A stretch of DNA of 64,000 nt from Clostridia bacterium (lineage in GTDB: Bacteria; Bacillota; Clostridia; Christensenellales; Aristaeellaceae), in NCBI GenBank assembly GCA_017429695.1, contig JAFROK010000058.1, positions 1 to 64,000 of the forward strand. Reading direction: 5' to 3'. Each line of letters begins with the position of its first letter. The first letter of the stretch is position 1. Of the stretch, positions 51,463 through 59,893 are shown piece by piece. The notes below the pieces were generated by a model, which saw only the letters and a program-made list of their open reading frames with translations, had not been told where the DNA came from and did not search any database. The position numbers were made by a program, and so were the translations under genes.

Positions 51463-51491
51463 ATTGTACCAGAGCCCACGCTGAAAGTAAA
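51463..51491 (-). promoter_or_regulatory. Promoter of the rnf operon
   Basis: On the minus strand TTTACT (51486-51491) and TACAAT (51463-51468) are 17 bp apart with a TG just before the -10. The site lies about 70 bp ahead of rnfC. Confidence 0.7.
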
Positions 51492-51507
51492 CAAAAAAAA
51501 CAGGCTT

Positions 51508-51948
51508 TTATCTGCCTGTTTCTGAAGCTTTCAGCGCGCTGATAATCTGCCGCTGAATTGGCACCTGACGGCGTTTGGGATAAGTTTTCTCAAACCATTC
51601 CAGAATTTCTTCCCGGTCGCTTTTGCTTATCCGGGAGATCAGCGGAATTGTATGCCGCTGGGTCGCAAGCACTGCCCACCGGGCTGCTTCAGGCCATTTC
51701 CGGTCTTTTTCCGCCTGCAGCACCGCTTTCACCAGTTCACCGATCACCGCCGGATCCGTCTCATTTTCCGCTATTTCAGCGGTCATGGCCGCCACCTGTT
51801 CGTCCATGACCACATGGCACGGATCATCTCCCGGCCCCGGCCCTATTCCCAAAATGCCGCTTCCCGGCTTCCGGTGCTTGTCCGCCTCCGCCAAAGCCTC
51901 AATATAGGTATTGATAATCTCCTGATATTTTACAACATATTCACTCAT
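51508..51948 (-). CDS. Hypothetical cytoplasmic protein
   Basis: A 146-residue helical protein that I do not recognise. The start MSEYVVKYQEIINTYIEA at 51948 is chosen because the longer frame upstream is made of translated tandem repeat. Visible phrases are AVLQAEKDRKWPEAARWAVLA and a basic end (YPKRRQVPIQRQIISALKAS). No membrane helix or signal peptide. It lies between the sensor-cyclase gene and the rnf operon on the same strand, but the rnf operon has its own promoter. Confidence 0.6.
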   Translation of the reverse strand: MSEYVVKYQEIINTYIEALAEADKHRKPGSGILGIGPGPGDDPCHVVMDEQVAAMTAEIAENETDPAVIGELVKAVLQAEKDRKWPEAARWAVLATQRHTIPLISRISKSDREEILEWFEKTYPKRRQVPIQRQIISALKASETGR

Positions 51949-51962
51949 ATCTGATTTCCAAC

Positions 51963-52018
51963 ACTCCTGACTCCTGATACCTAACTCCTGATACCTGAAA
52001 CCTGACACCTGACACCTG
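51963..52018. repeat. Tandem array of eight 7-bp units of the type AYWCCTG
   Basis: Units read ACTCCTG, ACTCCTG, ATACCTA, ACTCCTG, ATACCTG, AAACCTG, ACACCTG, ACACCTG without interruption. The array fills the gap between the stop of the GGDEF gene and the start of the hypothetical gene. On the minus strand its first units carry CAGGAGT, close to a ribosome site. Confidence 0.9.
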
Positions 52019-52019
52019 C

Positions 52020-53915
52020 TTACCGTCCTGCTTTCCGCTCCGTCTTGATCTCGTACATCAGCTTGTCCGCTTCCTTGATACACTGATCCATTGATTTTTT
52101 GTCCTTTTTCGTCGCCCGGACGGTGCCGATGGAAAAACCAAGGGTGAACGGCATACCGGATTCTTCATTATATTCTTCCGCTTCTGCCAGAATCCGGTCT
52201 GCCAGGTCCTCTTCATCGATTTCCGCAATCACGACAAACTCATCGCCGCCATACCGCATGATGAAATCCTCCGGACCGCAGCATTCCGTCAGGATCGCCG
52301 CCGACGCCTTCAGCGCTTCGTCACCCAGGTTGTGGCCGTACTGATCGTTGATTGTCTTCATATCGTCCATATCGGTAAACAGTACCTGCACGCCGCCGTC
52401 CCGCTCCAACAGCCAGTTGAAAACCTCCTGTCCGAAGCGGTTCAGGCCGAAGCGGTTGTAAAGGCCTGTCAGGCTGTCATGCACATACAGTTCGTCCAGC
52501 GTTTCGTTGAACTGGCGTAGCAGTTCCTTTTTCCGCACGTTTTCAATTGCAATTTCCAGGAAGTTGAATATGCTTTCATGCAGATTCAGCTTCGCCGCGT
52601 CGCTGATGCCGTCCAGCGCGATATACCCGATGGAGTATGTATTGTAATGAAGCGGATAGAATATCAGGAACCTTTCATTCCGCATCATTTCCTTCGGCAG
52701 CAGGTTTTTCGTCGGAAAGCGGACAAAGTCCGTTCCTTTATCCGCCGGATTGCCGGTCTTGCGCCGGATCGCCAGCACCATTTCCTCTCCGAAGTTTTCT
52801 GAATCCTGCAGCCACTCGCTCTTTTCGAAATTGTCAAAATAATAGTCGTTGATGCACAGGAAAATATCCTGGCAGCCGAAAATCTGCCGGTTCTGGCTCA
52901 CCGTCTCCGCCAGGTCCACCAGGTTGTTGGCTTCGAAAAGGTCTTCCGCCATCCGGTCCTGTAAGTTATAAAACGTCTTCAGGAAACGGGACTGCTGGAA
53001 GAACTGTTCCCGGACCTCTCGGATCTTGGCTTCTTCACGGCAACCGCAGGATTCCGAGCAGATTACCGCGTGCTCAAAGGGAATATCCGCGTTAAAGTCT
53101 TCACCGTTGATTTTCCGGAGCAACAGGTCCATGGCATCGTAATTCAGCTTCCAGTTATTTCCCCATGCGGTGGAAAGCCGTGGGCTGGAAAGCTGTGCGC
53201 TGGACAGGTTATCAAACCCGGTGATAATGACATCATGCGGAATCCGGACGCCGCCAGCCCGGAGCGTTTCCATGAGTCCCAGTGCCATATCGTCATTTGC
53301 GCAGATAAAGGCATCCGGCAGTTCCCGTTCCTCCGCCAGCCATTTCCGGGCCACATTCTCGCCGTCACCCGGCCGCCAGGTGCATTCGATAATTTCAATA
53401 TCCTTTTCCGAAACACCGTTTTCCCGGCAGGCGTCCAGGAATCCGTCCAGCCGCTGCTGGGCTTCCGGACAGTCGTTATGCAGGTTTCCGGTCAGGTATA
53501 CATATTTCTTCGCGTGATGCGCCTTGATCACATGCTCAGCCATATCGTGCTGCGCTGCATGGTTGTCGATGTGAATCAGCGTGCATCCGTCCATCGGGCA
53601 GCCGATGCTGACAGCCGGCACGCCGCTCGCCTCGATTTTCCGGCCCAGTTCTTCCCGCACGCGCTGAAGTACAATCTGGTTGCCCTGCACCAGCAGTCCG
53701 TCAAACTGTGTCAGGTCCGGCAGGTTGAAAATCGCATATTCGCTTTTGTCCTTGGCATTGTCCAGGTCCTTGCCGAAGCAGTCAAAAATGGAGAGCCGGA
53801 CATTCGGATGGTCATCCACAAACTGTTTCAACCCATGCAAAGTACTTTCGACCAGTTCGTAATTCCAGTCGACCGTAAAAAAGGCAATGCGGTATGAACG
53901 GTTCTGGGATGCCAT
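52020..53915 (-). CDS. Diguanylate cyclase with cytoplasmic LacI-type sugar-binding sensor domain
   Basis: A 631-residue soluble protein. Residues 1-290 form a periplasmic-binding-protein-like fold as in LacI regulators (YRIAFFTVDWNYELVEST; DAFICANDDMALGLME; VIITGFDNLSSAQL) but without the DNA-binding headpiece. The middle (about 300-465) looks like a GAF-type helical/beta linker with IEIAIENVRKKELLRQFNE. The C-terminal GGDEF domain has HDSLTGLYNRFGLNR, TDMDDMKTINDQYGHNLGD and the active motif MRYGGDEFVVIAE; it should make cyclic di-GMP. It is transcribed away from a sugar ABC transporter whose binding protein has a related fold, so it may report the same sugar. Start at 53915 after GAGGGG. 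Confidence 0.9.
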   Translation of the reverse strand: MASQNRSYRIAFFTVDWNYELVESTLHGLKQFVDDHPNVRLSIFDCFGKDLDNAKDKSEYAIFNLPDLTQFDGLLVQGNQIVLQRVREELGRKIEASGVPAVSIGCPMDGCTLIHIDNHAAQHDMAEHVIKAHHAKKYVYLTGNLHNDCPEAQQRLDGFLDACRENGVSEKDIEIIECTWRPGDGENVARKWLAEERELPDAFICANDDMALGLMETLRAGGVRIPHDVIITGFDNLSSAQLSSPRLSTAWGNNWKLNYDAMDLLLRKINGEDFNADIPFEHAVICSESCGCREEAKIREVREQFFQQSRFLKTFYNLQDRMAEDLFEANNLVDLAETVSQNRQIFGCQDIFLCINDYYFDNFEKSEWLQDSENFGEEMVLAIRRKTGNPADKGTDFVRFPTKNLLPKEMMRNERFLIFYPLHYNTYSIGYIALDGISDAAKLNLHESIFNFLEIAIENVRKKELLRQFNETLDELYVHDSLTGLYNRFGLNRFGQEVFNWLLERDGGVQVLFTDMDDMKTINDQYGHNLGDEALKASAAILTECCGPEDFIMRYGGDEFVVIAEIDEEDLADRILAEAEEYNEESGMPFTLGFSIGTVRATKKDKKSMDQCIKEADKLMYEIKTERKAGR

Positions 53916-54013
53916 AGAAGCCCCTCTCTCATGGAACAGGATATATCCGGCCAATCTTTCAATATTCTATGTCATGCACGGCAAAAAGTCAACCGTTCAG
54001 AAATCTTTGATTT

Positions 54014-54025
54014 GCAAACGTTTGC
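54014..54025. promoter_or_regulatory. LacI-family operator-like palindrome
   Basis: GCAAACGTTTGC is a perfect 12-bp palindrome with the central CG typical of LacI/GalR operators. It lies between the divergent sensor-cyclase and binding-protein genes, 48 bp upstream of the transporter -35 box. Confidence 0.65.
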
Positions 54026-54072
54026 GGGTTCATAATCAAAAAAAATTACTGCAAAAATCAGAAAAAAATGTA

Positions 54073-54101
54073 TTTACAACCTCATGTTGAGTGTGTAAAA
54101 T
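54073..54101 (+). promoter_or_regulatory. Promoter of the sugar ABC transporter operon
   Basis: TTTACA (54073-54078) and TAAAAT (54096-54101) are 17 bp apart, 59 bp ahead of the ATG at 54161. Confidence 0.8.
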
Positions 54102-54160
54102 ATGGTCAGTAAAATTCCGGATGAGATATCCGGGAAAATTAAAAAAGGAGTGAAGACCCT

Positions 54161-55216
54161 ATGAAGAAACTGTTGGCTCTGGTACTGGCCCTGACGCTCT
54201 GCCTCGGCATCGCTTCCGCGTTTGCTGCTGACAAAGTCGGCGTCTCCATGCCCACGCAGGATCTGCAGCGCTGGGTGCAGGACGGCGAGAACATGCAGAA
54301 AGAACTCGAAGCAAACGAGTACGAAGTTATGCTGACCTACTCCGCGAACAACGTCGCGACCCAGGTTGCTGACCTCGAGAACATGATCACCAATGGCTGC
54401 AAAGTGCTGGTTGTTGCCTCCATCGACGGCGGCGCGCTGGGCGATGTTCTGGCCAAGGCGAAGGAAGCCGGCATCATGGTTATCGCGTATGACCGTCTGC
54501 TGATGGGCACCGACGCTGTTGACTACTATGCCACCTTCGACAACTACAAGGTCGGCACCATCCAGGCGAACTTCATCAAGGAAAAGTTCGATCTGGACGC
54601 TGATGATGGCAAAACCTACCGCATGGAAGTGTTCGCCGGCTCTCCCGACGACAACAACGCTCTGTACTTCTATAACGGTGCTATGGATGCTCTGAAGCCC
54701 TACATCGAGTCCGGCAAGCTGGTCGTTCCGTCCGGCGAAACCGAATTCAACACCTGCGCCATCCTGGGCTGGGGCACCGATGATGCTCAGGCTCGTATGG
54801 ACAACCTGCTGGCCAAGGCCTACACCGACGGCTCCTTCCCGGATCTGGTTCTGAGCCCGAACGACTCCCTGGCCATGGGTATCGCGAACTCCCTGGAAGC
54901 CGCTGGCTGCCCGCTGGACAGCTTCCCGGTCATCACCGGTCAGGACTGCGACAAGGCGAACATGAAGAACATCATCGCCGGCAAGCAGAGCATGTCCGTG
55001 TTCAAAGACACCCGCACCCTGGCTGCCCAGGTTGTGGAAATGGTTAACTACTACCTGCTGGGCGAAGAAGTGCCGGTCAACGACACCACCACCTATGACA
55101 ACGGTGTGAAGGTTGTTCCGTCCTTCCTGTGCGACCCGGTATTCGCCGACATCAACAACTACACCGAGCTGCTGATCGACTCCGGCTACTACACCCCCGA
55201 AGATCTGGGCCTGTAA
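54161..55216 (+). CDS. Sugar ABC transporter substrate-binding protein (ChvE-like)
   Basis: A 351-residue exported binding protein of the RbsB/ChvE group. A signal peptide (KKLLALVLALTLCLGIASAFA) is followed by DKVGVSMPTQDLQRWVQDGEN, the standard start of ChvE-type multiple-monosaccharide binding proteins. Further sugar-contact phrases are IAYDRLLMGTDAVDYYATFDN, EVFAGSPDDNNALYFYNGAM and VITGQDCDKANMKNII. No lipobox. AAGGAGTG precedes the ATG. It is the first gene of a three-gene importer operon; a hairpin after it should keep its level above that of the other two subunits. Confidence 0.92.
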   Translation: MKKLLALVLALTLCLGIASAFAADKVGVSMPTQDLQRWVQDGENMQKELEANEYEVMLTYSANNVATQVADLENMITNGCKVLVVASIDGGALGDVLAKAKEAGIMVIAYDRLLMGTDAVDYYATFDNYKVGTIQANFIKEKFDLDADDGKTYRMEVFAGSPDDNNALYFYNGAMDALKPYIESGKLVVPSGETEFNTCAILGWGTDDAQARMDNLLAKAYTDGSFPDLVLSPNDSLAMGIANSLEAAGCPLDSFPVITGQDCDKANMKNIIAGKQSMSVFKDTRTLAAQVVEMVNYYLLGEEVPVNDTTTYDNGVKVVPSFLCDPVFADINNYTELLIDSGYYTPEDLGL

Positions 55217-55293
55217 TTCAGTTTGAAATCATGAAAGTCTGGCCTTGAACCGTCAGGCCTTCAGAACATGAGACGGCAACAGTTCCGTTTCAG

Positions 55294-55325
55294 CGAAAGG
55301 GCGGTTGTTCGCAGCCGCCCTTTCG
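55294..55325 (+). terminator. Intercistronic attenuator after the binding-protein gene
   Basis: A perfect 11-bp stem CGAAAGGGCGG / CCGCCCTTTCG with a 10-nt loop is followed by TCCTGTTTTTAG. It likely ends most transcripts after the first gene. Confidence 0.7.
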
Positions 55326-55369
55326 TCCTGTTTTTAGCTGTTATATCTATGAAAGAAGGGAATGATCCA

Positions 55370-56929
55370 ATGAACCTTCTGGAAATGCACAGTATCACCA
55401 AAACATTTCCCGGTGTCAAGGCACTGGATAACGTCAACCTGAAGGTGGAAGAAGGCGAAATCCATGCGCTGGTCGGGGAAAACGGCGCCGGTAAATCGAC
55501 GCTGATGAAGGTGCTCAGCGGTATCCACCCTTACGGCACCTATGAAGGCGACATTCTGTACGATGGCAAGGAGTGCCAGTTCCAGACGATCCGTGATTCG
55601 GAAAGCCTGGGCATCGTTATCATCCACCAGGAACTGGCGCTGGTTCCCTATCTGACCATTGCTGAAAACATGTTCCTCGGCAACGAGCAGAAAAAAGCCA
55701 AGGGAATTATCGACTGGGATGCCACCTTTGCGAACGCTGAAAAATACATGCGCATGGTGGGCCTGGAAGACTCCCCCCGTGAGCTGATTAAAAATATCGG
55801 TACCGGCAAACAGCAGATGGTCGAAATCGCAAAGGCCCTGGCCAAGAACGTGCGACTGCTGATCCTGGACGAGCCCACTTCCTCCCTGACGGAATCGGAC
55901 TCCCAGAAACTGCTGGATCTGCTGCTGGATTTCAAGAAGACTCGCGGCATTACTTCCATTATTATTTCCCATAAGCTGAATGAAATTGCCTACGTTGCCG
56001 ATCATATCACCGTTATCCGGGACGGCAAGACGATTGAAACACTGGATAAGAATACCGACGACTTCTCCGAAGCCCGGATCATCAAGGGCATGGTCGGCCG
56101 TGAAATGACCAACCGTTTCCCGAAACGTGAGAATGTGAAGATCGGCGAAAAATCCCTGGAGATCAAAAACTGGACCGTTCATCATCCGCTGTATCCGGAG
56201 CGCAAGGTGGTCGACAATGTTTCCATCAACCTGCGCAGGGGCGAAGTGGTCGGCATCGCCGGCCTGATCGGCGCCGGACGGACGGAGCTGTGCCAGAGCG
56301 TGTTCGGCAAGGCATACGGCACCCAGATTTCAGGCCACCTGTATAAAGACGGAAAGGAAATCGTGCTGAACACCGTTTCCGAAGCTGTTGACGCGGGCCT
56401 GGCCTATGTGACGGAAGACCGGAAGGGCGACGGCCTGGTGCTGTCCAATTCCATCAAGCATAACATCACCCTTTCCCGCCTCGGTTTCGTTGCCAACCAC
56501 GGCATTCTGGACGCGGATAAGGAGAAAGCCAAAGCGGAAGAATACCGCACGAAGCTGAACATCAAAACACCTTCCGTAGAGCAGTATGTCAACAACCTCT
56601 CCGGTGGTAACCAGCAGAAGGTGCTGGTAGCCAAATGGATGTACGCCGAACCGGAAATCATGATGCTGGACGAACCGACCCGCGGTATCGACGTCGGCGC
56701 CAAGTATGAGATCTACTGCATCATCAACGACATGGCTGCCGAAGGCAAATCCGTCCTGATGGTTTCCTCGGAACTGCCGGAACTCCTGGGCATGTGCGAC
56801 CGGATTTACGTCATGTGCGAAGGCAAGATCGTCGGTGAACTGCCCGTGGCGGAAGCCAACCAGGAAGTCATCATGCACCTGATCATGGAAGCCAGCAAGT
56901 CCAACATCGGCGCGGAAGCCGCATCTTAA
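55370..56929 (+). CDS. Sugar ABC transporter ATP-binding protein (tandem ATPase)
   Basis: A 519-residue ATPase with two fused nucleotide-binding domains, as in MglA, RbsA and GguA. First domain: [19 protein letters not shown], Walker [10 protein letters not shown] near residue 40, [17 protein letters not shown] in place of the signature, Walker [14 protein letters not shown]. Second domain: [16 protein letters not shown] (degenerate Walker A), signature [15 protein letters not shown] and Walker [21 protein letters not shown]. The [11 protein letters not shown] phrase is also typical. The ATG at 55370 is used; the frame upstream overlaps the hairpin. 27 bp separate it from the permease gene. 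Confidence 0.93.
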   Translation: MNLLEMHSITKTFPGVKALDNVNLKVEEGEIHALVGENGAGKSTLMKVLSGIHPYGTYEGDILYDGKECQFQTIRDSESLGIVIIHQELALVPYLTIAENMFLGNEQKKAKGIIDWDATFANAEKYMRMVGLEDSPRELIKNIGTGKQQMVEIAKALAKNVRLLILDEPTSSLTESDSQKLLDLLLDFKKTRGITSIIISHKLNEIAYVADHITVIRDGKTIETLDKNTDDFSEARIIKGMVGREMTNRFPKRENVKIGEKSLEIKNWTVHHPLYPERKVVDNVSINLRRGEVVGIAGLIGAGRTELCQSVFGKAYGTQISGHLYKDGKEIVLNTVSEAVDAGLAYVTEDRKGDGLVLSNSIKHNITLSRLGFVANHGILDADKEKAKAEEYRTKLNIKTPSVEQYVNNLSGGNQQKVLVAKWMYAEPEIMMLDEPTRGIDVGAKYEIYCIINDMAAEGKSVLMVSSELPELLGMCDRIYVMCEGKIVGELPVAEANQEVIMHLIMEASKSNIGAEAAS

Positions 56930-56956
56930 TCAGCCTGCGAAAGAAGGAGAATCGTT

Positions 56957-59329
56957 ATGAAAAACTTGAAGTCCCCCAAAATCATCATCCTGCTCGTTCT
57001 GGTAGTTGCGCTGGTGGTTCTCGGTATCTGGGGCGTTACGCTCAAATCCGGCAGTTCCGGCAGTCAGCCCAGCCAGGAAGAGCAGAGTCAGGCGATCGCG
57101 GGGAAAATTGCCACTGCCAGGGAATACATGGCGATAGCTGAAAGCGCGGTTGCGAATCTGGACACTTACCAGGAACAGATTCAAAAAAATTATGACACGC
57201 TCTCCAATACCTCTATTGAAGATCTGGTCGTTGCCATGAGCGCCTCGGCGGCAGAAACCGAAAGCGAAAGCGACGGTGAAGCCGAAACTTCCGAAGAGGA
57301 AGGGAGCGCCGCAGAAGCTGAAGAAAGCAAGTCAAGCGAAACGCTGGAAATGAACGAAGAGGTGCTGAACAAACTGGACAAGGCCCTCGAAGCGCTGGAA
57401 AACTCATTCGATACCAGTGCTGTTTCCACGCAGCAGACAACGCTCGTCTCCATTTTCCAGAATGATGCGGAAGGCGAACGCCTGATTGAGCCTTACCTGT
57501 CCGTCACCGATTCCGTTATTTCAAAGAATAATTCTTTCATTCAGTCCGCCCAGAAAGCGCTGAAGGAAATCAAGCTCGCACGGAAACGGATTCAGAACAA
57601 GGACAAGGATCCGGCCGATGTGGCAGAAGAATATCGCGATGAAATTCTGAACGCCATTGACAAGGAAATGAAAACTCTGACAGCCAATGTGGAAGATGCT
57701 AAAAATGAGTTTTCATCCAAAATGTCCGACCGCATGGAAAAGCTCGCTGCTGAAACGGAGCTTTCCAACATCACCAAACACCTGAACCTGCTGAGAAGAA
57801 GCCTGAAGAAAATCACCAAGGTCGATAAATACGAAGCCTATGCGGTCAGAAGTTATGAAACGCTCCTGAAAACCGCTTCAGACAACTACACGGAAATGAT
57901 CCACGATTATTTCCCCGGCCTTGATCTGGGCGAACAGTTCTCCCAGGCCCTTGATACCCAGATTGAAACCGCTACGGTAGTCAAGGAAGCGACCTTCAAG
58001 GATTTCATCTCTGAAAACTGGGACCGCCTGCTCTGGCTGGCCGGCATTCTCTTGCTGGTCGCGGCGTTGGCATTCCTGAAGTCCGGCAAGCCGGAAACCC
58101 ACAAACTGATTGTTGACAGTTCCAAGAAGAACATGATGCTCGTGGCCCTGGTCATGATCATCGTCATCTTCTTCGTCCTCACCAACTACACGCTGTTGAC
58201 GCCGACAAACGTCTCCAACATCATCAACCAGAATGCCTACATCATCATCCTGGCCTGCGGTATGTTGCTGTGTATTATCTGCTCGGCCAACATCGACTTG
58301 TCCGTCGGCCGTGTTATGGGCTTCATCGGCGCCTGCGCTGCCAAGTTCATGATTGAAAACAATATGCCGGTATATCTGGCCGTCCCGATCTGCCTGCTGA
58401 TCGGTGTTGTCATCGGTGCCTGGCAGGGCTTCTGGATTGCCTATATGAAGATCCCGGCCTTCGTCGTGACCCTGGCCGGCCAGCTGACCTTCTACGGCCT
58501 GACCATGATGATCCTGCAGGGCCTGACCATCAACAACTTCCCGGATTCCTTCAAAAACATGTTCAGTTCCTATGTGCCGGATTACTTCGGCATGGCAGGG
58601 TTTAACCTCACCACGATGCTGATCGGCGTTGCGGTAGTCATCGTCTTCATCCTGATCCAGATCACCGGCCGTGCCAACCGGGTCAAGAAGGGATATCCGG
58701 TTGACTCCGTAAAGGCGATGTGGATCAAGACTGGTATCATCTCCATCGTGCTGCTGTGGCTGTTCTACTCCATGGCTGCTGCGCAGGGTCTGCCCACCGT
58801 GCTGTTCACCGTCGCGATCGTCCTGTTGCTCTACCTGTTCATCACCAGCCGGACCGTAATCGGCCGTCATCTGTACGCCATGGGCGGCAACGTCAACGCG
58901 GCGCGCCTCTCCGGTGTTAAGACCCAGAAGATGCTCTTCCTGGCTTACGTCAACATGGGCTTCCTGGCCGCTCTGGCCGGCCTGGCCTATGCGGCCCGCC
59001 TGAACGCGGCTTCCCCGCAGGCAGGCCAGGGCGACGAACTGTACGCCATCGCGTCCTGCTACATCGGCGGTGCTTCCGCTTACGGCGGAATCGGTACGGT
59101 CGGCGGTGCGCTGATCGGTGCCATGAGCATGGGCGTTATCAAGAACGGTATGTCCATCATGTCCCTGGGCCAGGATATCCAGCAGATCGTGCTGGGCATG
59201 GTCCTGCTGAGCGCGGTTGTGATCGATATCGTATCCAAGTCCAGCGGTTCCTCTTCCCTGCCCCTCATCGGTAAGCTGCATGCCCGGAAAGAAAAGAAAG
59301 CCGAAGCTGTGGCAGCTTCCAAACCATAA
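56957..59329 (+). CDS. Sugar ABC transporter permease with large extracytoplasmic N-terminal helical domain
   Basis: A 790-residue protein, about twice the size of ordinary MglC/GguB permeases (320-400). Residues 7-27 are a membrane helix; residues about 30-350 are hydrophilic, rich in Glu, Ser and Ala, and mostly helical (KLDKALEALENSFDTS; LARKRIQNKDKDPADVAEEY). A second helix near 355-370 leads into the permease core with about ten helices, including ACGMLLCIICSANIDLSVG, FIGACAAKFMIE, YMKIPAFVVTLAGQLTFYG, MGGNVNAARLSGV and SCYIGGASAYGGIGTVGGAL. The core is complete. The extension is not a known binding domain; docking of the binding protein or wall contact is a guess. It ends the operon. 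Confidence 0.9.
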   Translation: MKNLKSPKIIILLVLVVALVVLGIWGVTLKSGSSGSQPSQEEQSQAIAGKIATAREYMAIAESAVANLDTYQEQIQKNYDTLSNTSIEDLVVAMSASAAETESESDGEAETSEEEGSAAEAEESKSSETLEMNEEVLNKLDKALEALENSFDTSAVSTQQTTLVSIFQNDAEGERLIEPYLSVTDSVISKNNSFIQSAQKALKEIKLARKRIQNKDKDPADVAEEYRDEILNAIDKEMKTLTANVEDAKNEFSSKMSDRMEKLAAETELSNITKHLNLLRRSLKKITKVDKYEAYAVRSYETLLKTASDNYTEMIHDYFPGLDLGEQFSQALDTQIETATVVKEATFKDFISENWDRLLWLAGILLLVAALAFLKSGKPETHKLIVDSSKKNMMLVALVMIIVIFFVLTNYTLLTPTNVSNIINQNAYIIILACGMLLCIICSANIDLSVGRVMGFIGACAAKFMIENNMPVYLAVPICLLIGVVIGAWQGFWIAYMKIPAFVVTLAGQLTFYGLTMMILQGLTINNFPDSFKNMFSSYVPDYFGMAGFNLTTMLIGVAVVIVFILIQITGRANRVKKGYPVDSVKAMWIKTGIISIVLLWLFYSMAAAQGLPTVLFTVAIVLLLYLFITSRTVIGRHLYAMGGNVNAARLSGVKTQKMLFLAYVNMGFLAALAGLAYAARLNAASPQAGQGDELYAIASCYIGGASAYGGIGTVGGALIGAMSMGVIKNGMSIMSLGQDIQQIVLGMVLLSAVVIDIVSKSSGSSSLPLIGKLHARKEKKAEAVAASKP

Positions 59330-59340
59330 CCCCGGTTAAT

Positions 59341-59512
59341 CGAGTAGGAGGGAGTGATTAACTCCCGTCCTCTCACCGCACCGTACGTACCGTTCGGTAT
59401 ACGGCGCGTCCAATGCAATCAGGTTGAATAGACTCGTAGGCAAGGGAGAGATCAAAGAATCCTGCGCTTGCGAGTCTTTCGTTTGTAATGGCTCTTTTCA
59501 CGGCTCCGAAAT
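59341..59512 (-). mobile_element. 5'-truncated group II intron: tail of the maturase plus domains V and VI
   Basis: On the minus strand codons ending in a stop at 59373-59375 read AVKRAITNERLASAGFF and DLSLAYESIQPD, the usual end of group II intron reverse transcriptase/maturases. It is followed by a domain V-like hairpin (GCGCCGTATACC ... GGTACGTACGGTGCGG), then GTGAGAGGACGGGAGT and the domain VI hairpin GGGAGT / ACTCCC, and finally CTCCTACTCGAT. The catalytic reverse transcriptase and domains I-IV are missing. The left part of the element runs straight into the broken AbiEii gene at about 59512. Confidence 0.75.
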
Positions 59513-59893
59513 CTACCGTAAACCAATATGCTCCCGCGTATTTCCTTTTACAAAAGCGGATTGAATATTCGATTCAACCGTCTTTTTCCGTGTTTCTGCC
59601 TTAAAATGAAAACCGTAGGAGGCCAGCTCTTTTTCCAAAATCGGTAAATAAGCATCCAATCGAAAATCCGGATCAGGCGCAACCAAGGAAAAATCCAAAT
59701 CCTCTGAAAACCGATCCAATCCATGGAAAATGCGCAGCGCAGTACCTCCATAGAAAGCAGCGGAGTGGAAAAAGTCCGCCCGGGACAGGCCGCACAGCAT
59801 GATTTCCTGGACAACCTCTTTGATACTGTTTTTCTTGCCAGAAAGCGTTGCGGATTCGTGCTGATTAAGCATTTGCTCAATGATGCTGTTCAT
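59513..59893 (-). pseudogene. abiEii: AbiEii-type toxin (nucleotidyltransferase), truncated
   Basis: A 126-residue remnant of the toxin of the type IV AbiE system, whose proteins are normally over 200 residues. The nucleotidyltransferase site is visible: FYGGTALRIFHGLDRFSEDLDFS near residue 48, with Gly-Gly-Thr and DLDFS metal-binding Asp. The frame then stops at GNTREHIGLR, where group II intron sequence begins. The C-terminal substrate-binding half is missing, so GTP-dependent toxicity is not expected. The start overlaps the antitoxin gene by 17 bp, the usual AbiE arrangement. Confidence 0.8.

Noticed and set aside
51963-52083. N-terminal 45-residue extension of the hypothetical protein at 51508
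   Set aside because: The extension is translated tandem repeat and the end of the neighbouring gene; the start at 51948 is more reasonable.
57878-59281. Open frame of 467 codons on the minus strand
   Set aside because: Antisense of the sugar permease core; Asp/His/Gln-rich shadow typical of high-GC genes.
59330-59372. Simple terminator of the sugar transporter operon
   Set aside because: The GGGAGT / ACTCCC hairpin fits better as domain VI of the group II intron tail, though it might also end transcription.
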